Of a stretch of 64,000 nucleotides of DNA, positions 46,992 through 56,600 are shown one piece after another. The notes under the pieces are model-generated. The model ran no database searches and was not told the origin of the DNA. It saw only the letters and a list, made by a program, of their open reading frames with translations. This DNA is from Nostoc paludosum FACHB-159. GTDB lineage: Bacteria; Cyanobacteriota; Cyanobacteriia; Cyanobacteriales; Nostocaceae. The position numbers were made by a program, and so were the translations under genes. The stretch lies in NCBI RefSeq assembly GCF_014698835.1, contig NZ_JACJTU010000006.1, forward strand, positions 186,001-250,000, written 5' to 3'. The stretch's first letter is position 1; each line of letters opens with the position of its first letter.

Positions 46992-49667
46992 CTAAACCAC
47001 ACTAGCAGAAAAAACGAAATTATTAGCAGTAAGGCTAGTTGAGGTAATTCCAACTAATGAAGCCAACTCTGTATTTCCGGCTTTCACCAAAGTATCGCTA
47101 CCCTGTTGCAATAGCGTTAAGGCACTAAATTGAGTGACGCCAATACCACCAAGCCCAATTTTATCAATACCGATCGCAAAATCAGTGACGATATTGTTGC
47201 TAGTTGGTAAACTACCATTAGCAATCCAGAATTGGTCTGCACCTGCACCACCAGTTAGGCGGTTACCACCTGCTTGACCAGCAAATAGCACATCATCTCC
47301 ATCGCCACCAAACAACGAGTCATTGACACCAGAGAAGAGTTTATCATCTCCAGAACCACCATACAGGCGGTTATTGCTGCCATTACTCTTGAGGGTATCT
47401 TTACCTGAGCCACCGAAGGATAATTGGTGAGAACCTTCAACTACAGTCAAAGTATCACCGCCTGCACCACCAAATAAGTTATTACTACCACTGGCTTCGA
47501 CTACGGTAATTTCGTCATCACCATTGCCACCATCAGCAGTTGTATCACCAGCAGTACCATTTTGACCGACAAAGACACTATCATTATCATCTCCCGCCGA
47601 CACTGAAGAGTTACTGCCAACTAGTACCGTATCTTCACCGCCTCCGGTCAGAATTGTGTTACTTTTAGTACCTTCTACAAAGTCTGCTCCATCACCTGTG
47701 AATAAGGTTTGGTTCGACTTGAGAGTGACATCATCACTACTTGTAGTGCCAAAATCGACATCTAATGTATTTAGTCCAACGGTGCGATCGGCAAACCCCG
47801 CTGCTGTAAAGTACTGAGTATTGCCTACACTCTGATAATTAAGGATTGTTGTTTGACCATTAGCAGCTTCTTCTGAAGTCAAAGTTCCTTGGGTGTAGGA
47901 GACTGAATCAGGCCCTCCTACTAATGCCTCTGCGATGACGCGACCTTTCAAATCGCCATTACTAGGAATATCCAAACCCAGAATTTTAGCTAGGGTGGGT
48001 GCTACGTCAGCATTACTGATAGGTGCATAGTCTACATAACCTGATTTGAAGTCGGGCCCAATAGCGATCATATTATTGAAGGTATCGCCTCGACCAAAAC
48101 TGCCATGCATCCCTTGTCCCTGTTGTAGGCTGGTGTCAGCAATTTCTACCTCAGCTTGGGGGTTGTTTGGGTTGGTTGGGTCGGTGCTAAAGGTTTTGAA
48201 ATTGATTACGATCGCTGGAGTGGGCGTTTGAGCATCACCTTTTAGCCCGATGGCACTTAACGGTAAAGCACCTGGAATGTTTCCATAGGCATCGTCTACG
48301 AAAATACCGCTAATGTAGTCTTTTTGCGAGAGCAAATCCACTACTTGTTTCGCCAGTTCAGCATTGCCATTAGGCAAATAAATCAGATCGGAACCACCAT
48401 TAGCAGCTACAACAATCTTTGCACCTGAGTCGAGTTTGCCATTGATTACTTGACCACTACCGCCAATTACGCCATTCCCGGCTGTGGGACGTTGACCCTG
48501 GGTGGCATCAACAGCAGCATACTGAATGTTATTGATGTCTAGAGGAGCGACTGTATTTTTATCGGGATCGTATAGAGGTAGATTTAGATCGTGAGCCAAA
48601 TCAATTGCAACGAAACCTGGTGGTAGAAATCCCGAATTGACACCAGCGTAGGTTTGAGTCGCAGCATAACTATTAGTTGTTGTGCCTTGGTTATCAATAG
48701 CTTGTCTGCTGATGGTGGAAAAACCGTGGTCAGAAGTGATAAACACATCTGTAGTCTTGTCCAAACCCGTACTTTTGAGGTAATCAAGCAGCTGCTTTAA
48801 GTTATTGTCAGCATCCTTGATTCCAGCTTTGGAAGTCTCACCATTGATGCCTGGTGTCAAACTGTTTAAGCTATCACCTTGATTGTGTTGAGTTCCATCA
48901 GGGTCTCTTGACCAGTAGACCAATGCAAATGGTTTATCTTCTTCCTGAAACTTCGGGAGAACTGCCTTGGTAGTGGCATCGATAAAAAATTGTTGCTGGT
49001 CAGCATTAGGAACTGTAGTTCCTGGAGTTGTGTTATTGCCAGAATTACCATTTGCTCCTCTACCTGGAGTTGTGGTAGGTAGACCAGCTGCTTCTAAACG
49101 AGCCGCTATATCAGGATCGAGTGGTACAGCTTGAGGTGAACCAGTTATGGGATTAGCTGCTGCGCCTGTGCGATCGTCAATAATTACAGTATCTGGCGTG
49201 GGAATAGTTCCTGCGGTACCGCCTTCTCGGTTCACTTGTGTGACATCTTGAATGGCAACTGGCCCTAGCTTACCAATTGCAGCGGTGTTAAAGCCTTGCG
49301 CCCGTGCGTAGGATAGCAGTGACTCTTCATCAAGAAAGTTATTACCAGGAAACTTTTCGTCAATATCGCCCAGAACCGCATCATTTTCGATGAATGGCGT
49401 CACACTACCGTTAGCATTAGGGGTAGGAAAACCAGTGTAGATGGTGTTGCTAAAATCACCTGTATCGCCGAGGTAATGTCCAGTGGCGATCGCCGAAGCA
49501 TTCGGTGTGGTAAATGTCGGAAATAGCGAATGACTATTGGTAAAATTAACCCCCTGCTGGCGGATGCTATATAAAGTCGGGGTATCAATGGGATTTACAG
49601 AACCATTACGCAATCCATCTGCAACAAAAATAATGACATTTCTACCGTTGCTGTTTGTATCAGCCAT
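46992..49667 (-). CDS. RTX alkaline phosphatase / type I phosphodiesterase family protein
   Basis: This 891-residue protein has the nucleotide pyrophosphatase/alkaline phosphatase core in residues 1-600: [11 protein letters not shown] (metal Asp), [22 protein letters not shown] (nucleophile Thr), VFITSDHGF (Asp-His metal pair) and [21 protein letters not shown] (His). From about 640 come RTX-type calcium-binding nonapeptides (GGxGxDxLxGGxGDD variants) and a C-terminal uncleaved secretion region. It should release phosphate from phosphomono- or diesters outside the cell. A Pho-box-like array lies about 220-250 bp upstream. The RTX tail is shared with the next two genes. Confidence 0.9.
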   Translation of the reverse strand: MADTNSNGRNVIIFVADGLRNGSVNPIDTPTLYSIRQQGVNFTNSHSLFPTFTTPNASAIATGHYLGDTGDFSNTIYTGFPTPNANGSVTPFIENDAVLGDIDEKFPGNNFLDEESLLSYARAQGFNTAAIGKLGPVAIQDVTQVNREGGTAGTIPTPDTVIIDDRTGAAANPITGSPQAVPLDPDIAARLEAAGLPTTTPGRGANGNSGNNTTPGTTVPNADQQQFFIDATTKAVLPKFQEEDKPFALVYWSRDPDGTQHNQGDSLNSLTPGINGETSKAGIKDADNNLKQLLDYLKSTGLDKTTDVFITSDHGFSTISRQAIDNQGTTTNSYAATQTYAGVNSGFLPPGFVAIDLAHDLNLPLYDPDKNTVAPLDINNIQYAAVDATQGQRPTAGNGVIGGSGQVINGKLDSGAKIVVAANGGSDLIYLPNGNAELAKQVVDLLSQKDYISGIFVDDAYGNIPGALPLSAIGLKGDAQTPTPAIVINFKTFSTDPTNPNNPQAEVEIADTSLQQGQGMHGSFGRGDTFNNMIAIGPDFKSGYVDYAPISNADVAPTLAKILGLDIPSNGDLKGRVIAEALVGGPDSVSYTQGTLTSEEAANGQTTILNYQSVGNTQYFTAAGFADRTVGLNTLDVDFGTTSSDDVTLKSNQTLFTGDGADFVEGTKSNTILTGGGEDTVLVGSNSSVSAGDDNDSVFVGQNGTAGDTTADGGNGDDEITVVEASGSNNLFGGAGGDTLTVVEGSHQLSFGGSGKDTLKSNGSNNRLYGGSGDDKLFSGVNDSLFGGDGDDVLFAGQAGGNRLTGGAGADQFWIANGSLPTSNNIVTDFAIGIDKIGLGGIGVTQFSALTLLQQGSDTLVKAGNTELASLVGITSTSLTANNFVFSASVV

Positions 49668-49886
49668 GCCGACTACTCCTTAAGGATTGTAAGCTACGAG
49701 CGATGCCTACGACTGGCTTCGCCTACGCAGTAGTTATGTATCTGTAGGCTGGGTGATTAATTACGCTCAACCAATGCAAAAAATATTACCTACAGAAACG
49801 TGAGTAGTATTTGGCGACAAAATGCTTAATGTCTACACAAATTAGTGCAGAAAATTTTAGTTAACCTTTCACAAGATAGTTGTTCA

Positions 49887-49916
49887 ATGTTTAAGGAAAG
49901 TTATGGAAAAGTTAAA
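49887..49916 (-). promoter_or_regulatory. Pho-box-like direct repeats upstream of RTX alkaline phosphatase
   Basis: On the minus strand three 8-bp units are spaced exactly 11 bp apart: TTTAACTT (49916-49909, 8 of 8 to PyTTAAPyPyT), CATAACTT (49905-49898, 7 of 8) and TTAAACAT (49894-49887, 6 of 8). This is the layout of SphR/PhoB-type boxes in cyanobacteria. The gene starts at 49667. Confidence 0.68.
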
Positions 49917-50120
49917 ATTTTGGACTTTTTAAACATAAATAACTTCTTATTACTACCGAATTTCTCATGCCTTTTCTCTCTACAAAATGTTTTCAGCAAA
50001 AGTCAAAACTTTAGTGGAAAAATGCTGTTTAAACTTCTCTCTAAGGTTAGGTTTTAGATTGATTGTGCGTAATTTTTAAGATATAAAACTAGCAAACACA
50101 ATCCCAGACGGCTAATAATT

Positions 50121-50157
50121 ACTAACAGCGAGGTAGTGATACTACCTCGCTGTTAGT
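50121..50157 (-). terminator. Strong hairpin after the phytase-like/GDPD gene
   Basis: ACTAACAGCGAGGTAGT and its perfect complement ACTACCTCGCTGTTAGT (17-bp stem) enclose only GAT. It lies about 40 bp after the stop at 50197 on the minus strand. There is no long T-run, but stem strength suggests termination or 3'-end protection. Confidence 0.72.
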
Positions 50158-50196
50158 AAAATTAGTACAGCTATTTAAGCTGTAATTATCTTTAGG

Positions 50197-53100
50197 CTAA
50201 ACCACACTAGCAGCAAAAACGAAATCATTGGCTGTTAGGCTAGTTGAGGTAATTCCAACTAACAAAGCCAACTCTGTATTTGATGTTTTCACTAAAGTGT
50301 CGTTACCCTGTTGCAATAGCGTTAAGCCACTAAATTGAGTCACGCCAATACCGCCAAGCCCAATTTTATCAATGCCAATTGTAAAATCACTGACGATGTT
50401 TTTGGCAGTTGGCAGACTGCTACTAGCAATCCAGAATTGGTCAATACCATTGCCACCACTGAGTTTATTACCACCTTTTTCACCAGCAAATAGCACATCA
50501 TCTCCATCTCCACCAAATAATAAGTCATCGAGATTTGAGAAGAAAATGTCATCGCCAGAACCACCATACAAACGGTTCTTGTTACCTTCACTGCTGAGGG
50601 TGTCGTTACCATCTCCACCGAATAAGAATTGGCGAGAACCTTCTATGACTGTGAGAGTATCATCGCCTGCGCCTCCGAATAGATTATTACTACCACTGGT
50701 TTCCACCACGGTAATCACATCATCACCATTGCCGCCATCAGCATCGGTATTTTTAGCCGAACCGTTTTGACCAATAAATATTTGGTCGTCACCGTCTTGT
50801 GCAGATACTGAAGATTTGCTACCTACCAGCACAATGTCGTCACCCTTTCCGGTTTCGATGGTGTTGCCTTCACTACCTTCTACAAAGTCTGCACCATCAC
50901 CTGTAAATAAGGTTTGATTTGGCTCAACAATGATGTCATCGCTGGTGGTGGAGCCGAAATCAATGTCTTCAGCTGGGGGTTGACCTAAACCAGGAGCAAG
51001 ATTGAGAGGATTCTCTAGTTTTAGCAGAATGATTTCGTTGTTGTCTATGACTGGATTTTGAGGATCGTTGCCAGGACGACCTGTTGAGAAGGGATAGTTG
51101 TTGTCATTAGCTACCAAAATGGTGTTTTTGTCAACAACTAAAACATTTTCAATTGTGACAAATGGGAAGTCGAAGGTGGTTTTGCCATCGCCATTGAGGT
51201 CGTTGGGGTCTTGGATATTTAACAAGTCTGCAACTTCTTCTTTTGCTACGTAGCCATCTGAATCTGTTTTAGACAAGTCAATTTTGTAGATTTTCTTGAA
51301 TTGAGCAGCAGCACCTTGACCATTATCCCGTTCAATCACAAGGTACTCATTGTCGTTAATGACTGCTAAATCCCCGATCGCATATCCAGGATTTTCCAGT
51401 TTGTAGTAGAGTTTCTTACCAGTATACTCTTTGCTAGCAATATCAAATTCATTGATCCGCAAAGCACCAACGGGATCGCCTTGGACTGTACCCTCTAGCA
51501 GCATGTAGAGTTTGGTTTTGCTGGCGTTAATTGCTCCACCTTCAAAACCTTTGGAGCCAGCCAAATTAGGAAAAGCATCCCCTGAGAGGACATCTGGGTT
51601 TTGTGGCGATCGCACTAAGTTGTTCTCAGGATCGCTCAAGAAATCTCGAACTTCATCCCCTGTATCTGGAAAGTCTGTGAACAGTGCGTCTACACCTAAT
51701 TGAAAGAACTGCTGAAATTCTAGTTCTGGATTACCTTTGTAGTCTGCTGCTAAATACAAGTCTTCATTACGGAAGGTGTAGGGATGCACCTCTAAACCTG
51801 CATTGTGAGCATCTTGAACTAAAGTCGTGGGAGCTACCAAGTTTTTGTCAGCATCATTCACTACGCCATCGTTGTTGATATCATCTGCCAAACCATCGTT
51901 ATTAGCATCAGTACCTTTGACACTAACAATCATCCGCTTCCAAGGGCCGATACCATCAGCGTAAGTGGCAATTTCAGCTAAGCCTGCTGGAGTTCGTAAA
52001 TCACCATAGGTGCGTGGGTCATTACTAACTTGGAAATCATAAGGCTGACTTTCGATTAGAGTACCATCTAGTTCAATGCCAACTGCGTCTAGAAGTTGGA
52101 TGAGTGGGATATCTACACCCGCATTCGGCATAATGCGATCGTTTAGATCCTTGAGGTTACCAACTTCAAAGGACTGAATGAAAATGCGATCGGGATCGGT
52201 GAAATTCTCAGCTTTGAGTGTGTCGATGAGTATTTCACTGATGTTTCTGTTAATTTTCTCTGTGGTGCCTACATAGGTGGCTTCTTGGGCAAAATAGGTG
52301 GGATGCTTGGTTTCAGGATAGATGCCAATTTTTTTACCTGTCTCGGCTTCTACTTGTTTCACCAAGTCAATAACTTCCGCCAGAGTGGGAATTTCAAATT
52401 GACCGTTAAAAGATTGGTCGCGGAAGGGTAGACGCTGGATAGCTTTTAAACTCTTGATTTCTTCGAGAGTAAAATCTTCAGCAAACCAACCTGTGATTTC
52501 ATTTCCATCGAGGCTGACTGTTTTCTTGCGATCGGCAAACTGTGGATACTTGGTAATATCGTAAACGTCTGTGGTTGTATTGCTGAAATTGACAGTGCCA
52601 TCGGCGTTTAAAATTGCCAAAGCAGGTTCATGGCGAGCAATTAACACACCATCTTTTGTAACAACTAAGTCAGGCTCAATAAAGTCAGCGCCGTCTTCAA
52701 TTGCTTGTTTGTAGGCTTCTAGAGTATGTTCTGGAAGCTTTCCACTAGCACCTCTATGACCAATAACTAATGGTGCTTCCCCATCTAGAGTTTTGAATTT
52801 GTCAGGTGTAGCAATGGGAGCTTCTAATAACTTACCAGCAGCATCAAAATGCAGCAGATAAGGGCCAAATTCTTCTCCTACCCAGATTGTGCCGTCTTTA
52901 TCAAAGACAAATGACTCGACATCAAAGTCTGCACCAGTTAGGAATCTATCGGTGGTGCCTTCATTAACTATTTTGAAAGGAATCTTGTTGTTTGGGTCAG
53001 ACAGTTGAATGTAATCTAAAACTTTAACAGTGCCATCGCCATTTTCTATCCCCTTGAAGTTGGGGTCTAGACGATGGATACGTAACAAAAAGTCTTCACT

Positions 53101-53301
53101 ATTATCTTTGCTACCATAACCATTATCTGACAGGAAATAGAGAGAGTTATTATTAGCAAACTGTACACCGCTAAACCCTTGTATTGGCTGTCCTGGGAAA
53201 GGCCCGGTTCTACCATTCCCGGAGATTTCCTCGCCAGAAGCCGGCCCCTCACCATAGGTATCAGCGGGTAAAGAGGCAAAACCTACTAATTCAATTGCCA
53301 T
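50197..53301 (-). CDS. RTX phytase-like protein with nested glycerophosphodiester phosphodiesterase domain
   Basis: About 1034 residues from the ATG at 53301 ([20 protein letters not shown]); the frame is open 26 codons further up, but without family resemblance. The phytase-like (esterase-like) beta-propeller starts at residue 1 ([21 protein letters not shown]), is interrupted by a GDPD domain (about 178-550: [49 protein letters not shown]), and resumes ([13 protein letters not shown] to about 775). An RTX calcium-binding tail follows (780-1034). GDPD enzymes cleave glycerophosphodiesters to glycerol-3-phosphate; the propeller probably acts on phosphoesters. A Pho-box-like array lies 145-175 bp upstream. 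Confidence 0.88.
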   Translation of the reverse strand: MAIELVGFASLPADTYGEGPASGEEISGNGRTGPFPGQPIQGFSGVQFANNNSLYFLSDNGYGSKDNSEDFLLRIHRLDPNFKGIENGDGTVKVLDYIQLSDPNNKIPFKIVNEGTTDRFLTGADFDVESFVFDKDGTIWVGEEFGPYLLHFDAAGKLLEAPIATPDKFKTLDGEAPLVIGHRGASGKLPEHTLEAYKQAIEDGADFIEPDLVVTKDGVLIARHEPALAILNADGTVNFSNTTTDVYDITKYPQFADRKKTVSLDGNEITGWFAEDFTLEEIKSLKAIQRLPFRDQSFNGQFEIPTLAEVIDLVKQVEAETGKKIGIYPETKHPTYFAQEATYVGTTEKINRNISEILIDTLKAENFTDPDRIFIQSFEVGNLKDLNDRIMPNAGVDIPLIQLLDAVGIELDGTLIESQPYDFQVSNDPRTYGDLRTPAGLAEIATYADGIGPWKRMIVSVKGTDANNDGLADDINNDGVVNDADKNLVAPTTLVQDAHNAGLEVHPYTFRNEDLYLAADYKGNPELEFQQFFQLGVDALFTDFPDTGDEVRDFLSDPENNLVRSPQNPDVLSGDAFPNLAGSKGFEGGAINASKTKLYMLLEGTVQGDPVGALRINEFDIASKEYTGKKLYYKLENPGYAIGDLAVINDNEYLVIERDNGQGAAAQFKKIYKIDLSKTDSDGYVAKEEVADLLNIQDPNDLNGDGKTTFDFPFVTIENVLVVDKNTILVANDNNYPFSTGRPGNDPQNPVIDNNEIILLKLENPLNLAPGLGQPPAEDIDFGSTTSDDIIVEPNQTLFTGDGADFVEGSEGNTIETGKGDDIVLVGSKSSVSAQDGDDQIFIGQNGSAKNTDADGGNGDDVITVVETSGSNNLFGGAGDDTLTVIEGSRQFLFGGDGNDTLSSEGNKNRLYGGSGDDIFFSNLDDLLFGGDGDDVLFAGEKGGNKLSGGNGIDQFWIASSSLPTAKNIVSDFTIGIDKIGLGGIGVTQFSGLTLLQQGNDTLVKTSNTELALLVGITSTSLTANDFVFAASVV

Positions 53302-53445
53302 AATTAGAATATTTTTGGGTGTTTGGTTTGAGAGCGATCGCAACAATGAGAAGGTGAAATTTTGACTGATAACTGTCAACAGCTAATATTGATGTTTTTC
53401 ACAACTCGATAGGATTGCTATAGCCTTAAAGATGTTTTCATTAAA

Positions 53446-53475
53446 AGATTAAGAAAAGAATAAATAAAGCTGAAG
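53446..53475 (-). promoter_or_regulatory. Pho-box-like direct repeats upstream of phytase-like/GDPD gene
   Basis: On the minus strand: CTTCAGCT (53475-53468, 6 of 8 to PyTTAAPyPyT), TTTATTCT (53464-53457, 7 of 8) and CTTAATCT (53453-53446, 8 of 8), exactly 11 bp apart. The gene starts at 53301. Confidence 0.6.
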
Positions 53476-53578
53476 AATCGATTAAAATCAAGTTATTTTT
53501 GAATAATAATATTTATCAAATTTTATCAAGAAAATGTTCAAAAAATATATTTTAAATTACGCCCGATAAATTCAATAT

Positions 53579-53603
53579 CCCCGACTTCTTTAAGAAGTCG
53601 GGG
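53579..53603 (-). terminator. Terminator of the 1815-residue gene
   Basis: CCCCGACTTCT-TTA-AGAAGTCGGGG, an 11-bp perfect stem, about 50 bp after the stop codon at 53651. The same GC-rich hairpin with GACTTCTTTAAGAAGTC is a dispersed element in Nostoc genomes. On the plus strand it is followed by TATATTTTT. Confidence 0.7.
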
Positions 53604-53650
53604 TCTATATTTTTCAGTAATTTTGATTGAGATTATGCTAGGCGAAGCAA

Positions 53651-56600
53651 TTAGCTTACTATACTAGCCGAGAAAACAAAATCATTGGCTGTGAGGCTAT
53701 TTGAGGTAATTCCAACTAATAAAGCCAACTCTGTATTTGCGGTTTTCACTAAAGTGTCGTTACCCTGTTGCAATAGCGTTAAGCCACTAAATTGAGTCAC
53801 GCCAATACCGCCAAGCCCAATTTTATCAATGCCAATTGTAAAATCACTGACGATGTTTTTGGCAGTTGGCAGACTGCTACTAGCAATCCAGAATTTGTCA
53901 ATACCATTGCCACCACTGAGTTTATTACCACCTTTTTCACCAGCAAATAGCACATCATCTCCATCTCCACCAAATAATAAGTCATCGAGATTTGAGAAGA
54001 AAATGTCATCGCCAGAACCACCATACAAACGGTTCTTGCTACCTTCACTGCTGAGGGTGTCATCGCCATCTCCACCGAATAAATATTGGCGAGAACCTTC
54101 GATAACTGTCAGAGTATCATCGCCTGCGGCTCCGAATAGGTTATTACTACCACTGGCTTCCACCACGGTAATCACATCATCACCATTGCCGCCATCAACA
54201 TTGGTACTGTTAGCCGCGCCATTTTGACCAATAAATATTTGGTCGTCACCTTTTTGACCGGATACACAAGAGTCACTACCTACCAGCACAATGTCGTCAC
54301 CCTTTCCGGCTCGGATTGTGTTGTTTGTAGCACCTTCTACAAAGTCTGCACCATCACCTGCGAAAAATGTTTGTCCTGGTTTAAGTGTCACATCATCGCT
54401 GTTGCTAGAACCAAAATCAGGGATAGTAGGCTCTACAGTTATCAGGTTATTAGGTAGTTCCAGAATACCCAATCTCTCAGCAGGGGTATTTCCCGTAATG
54501 TTGAAGTCGTTGTCATTCAGCAAAGCTAGGGTGTTGGGTGCTACCAGCGCCAAACCTTCTAATTTTTCCACTCCGGTGTAACCCAACTGAGCAGCATTAG
54601 CAATTAAACTCTTGGTCACAGGGGTGATATTAGCAGCAGTTAATTCAGCAGAGGTCAGTTGCTCAATGGTTTTCCCTGCTGGCAAAGTAAAATTAGCAGG
54701 GTTGTTGATGTTGGTCGCCCCGGCTAAATCAATTTGGTAAATTAATTTATTGCTAGCAGATGTACCATTGTCATCTCGCTCAACTACTGCAAATTTGCCG
54801 TTACCCAAGGAAACTGCATCACCAATTTTATCAGTTCCTGGCAAACCTTCCAGACGATACAAATACTCTGCTGTTACTTGCTTGGTGACAATATCAAACT
54901 CTAGAATTCGCAGGTTAAGAGAAGCTTTAGAAGTCGCATCATTAGCAACATCTGGATTGTCAATTGGGCTTTGAATGAAGGCATATAATTTATTACCTTC
55001 CAATGCCACAGCTTCAAATCCCCGGTTATTGCGGCGTTGGGCATAAACCGCTGGCAATACTTCAATACCAAAGGTTCCGGCTGGTTGGTCTGAGTCGGGT
55101 GCAGTGGCGGTTCCTTGAGGAATAAAGCGCTCAATCAGTTTACCATTGCTATCAAAGTGGTAAATGGCAGGGCGATATTCATCTACCAACCAATAGTCGC
55201 CATTTTTGGCAACTACAATTCCCTCTAAGTCTGCACCCAAAGGATCGTTAGCTAAAACATTGTTGTCTAAATCAACAGCAATTTCATCTGTGTAAGCTAA
55301 ACCGTTTCCTACAGCTTGCAGGTTAGGTAGCCCCGTTAATGGTGTCGTCCCATCTTGCCGGAATAGCTTTGTTCTGTTGGTGATGGTGATTTTACCTGTG
55401 GTGCGGTTGAGTTCAAAGCTGACTATTTCTGGCTGGAAGTCGGGTAATAAAAATGGTCTTTTGACGCCATCAGGTTCTCCATTGGGGCCCCGGTCTGTAT
55501 TGGTGACAAACTTCAGGTTGCCATTTGCGGCAATTCCTTGGAAATACAACCCAGAAAAACCACCCAAGAAAATATCTTGATTTTTAGAGGTTGTACCTAA
55601 CTTGGGTAAATTTTCAAAGTCATAGATAGTCAGTTTGGGTTGGGCAACAGGATTGCGGGGATCGTAACTAGTGGTGTCAATATTTAAAGGAGTGGGCAAG
55701 GCGTTAGCAATATTTTCCCAGGGTACGAGTTTGAAGTTTGAACTGATGTTTTCTTCTTCACCTTCATCGCTAACTATTTTGCCTGGTTCGTTGGAGCCAT
55801 CTTGAGTCACAAATAAACCAAATGGGAAGTTAGGCCCCAGTGGCACGTTAATGACATCTGCACCGTCTGACTCTTGTACGCTGTCAATTGACCCGCTGTT
55901 TCCAACGGCGAAGTTACCGACAAATTCGTTGTTACCTTCACGGGTGTAAGCAACAAAGGTGTTGTCACCTTGGCTGGATGCTAGTAAGTAGCCTGTGCCA
56001 TTTTTACCGTAATAAATGGTCAAGCCTTCGACATCGTTGGTGAGGTAATTACCGCCCAAGTCTTTAACTTTATCAATTAACTTGCCAGTGGTGCCACCGT
56101 TTGGTTCTGCTTGGTACTTCCAAATTCCCACATCTTCCTGGCCGATGTAGAGGAAGCCTGTTTCTTGGTCTACCACCATACCCTCAGTTTGAGGTTCGCG
56201 TTCGCCCTTGGCGTTGGCGGAGCCATCGCCTACTGTCGGTACAGTAAATTCTCGTACTCTCTCAATGCCAATTTTACCATTGCCTTTATCGATCAGTTTA
56301 TACTGAGCTACATCTCCAGTTTCCCGGCGATTGACAAAGACATAGTAATCGTTGGTGATAGGACTGCGATACAACGCCAAGCCGTAAGCACTGCGAGAAG
56401 ATGAAGAATAAGGTTCTGCAAAAGGTAGCCCTTGGAAGAGAGTGCCAATGCTGCTGTCGGTAATGTCTTCTAGGTATTGTCCGGGGGTGGTGGGGTTGGG
56501 GTTAATTCTGAAGATTGCTAGTTTATCATTTTGGCGATCGCTAGCTACGGCAATATCTATCGATTGATTGCCTAATTTAAATCCGTATTGCAAATCAATG

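Larger units (their letters stand above)
49668..50196. other. Intergenic region with Pho-box-like array and terminator
   Basis: About 530 bp; contains the Pho-box-like array (49887-49916) for the phosphatase gene and the hairpin at 50121-50157 ending the upstream GDPD gene. A 70-codon plus-strand ORF here is not convincing. Confidence 0.65.
53302..53650. other. Intergenic region with Pho-box-like array, terminator and MITE end
   Basis: Contains the Pho-box-like array (53446-53475), the terminator of the 1815-residue gene (53579-53603) and one MITE-like end (about 53388-53422, complement CTATAGCAATCCTATCGAGT). Confidence 0.6.

Noticed and set aside
50372..50770. 132-codon plus-strand ORF, mirrored at 53829-54227
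   Set aside because: Both are antisense shadows of the duplicated RTX repeats (Ser/Pro-rich translation of GGxGxD codons).
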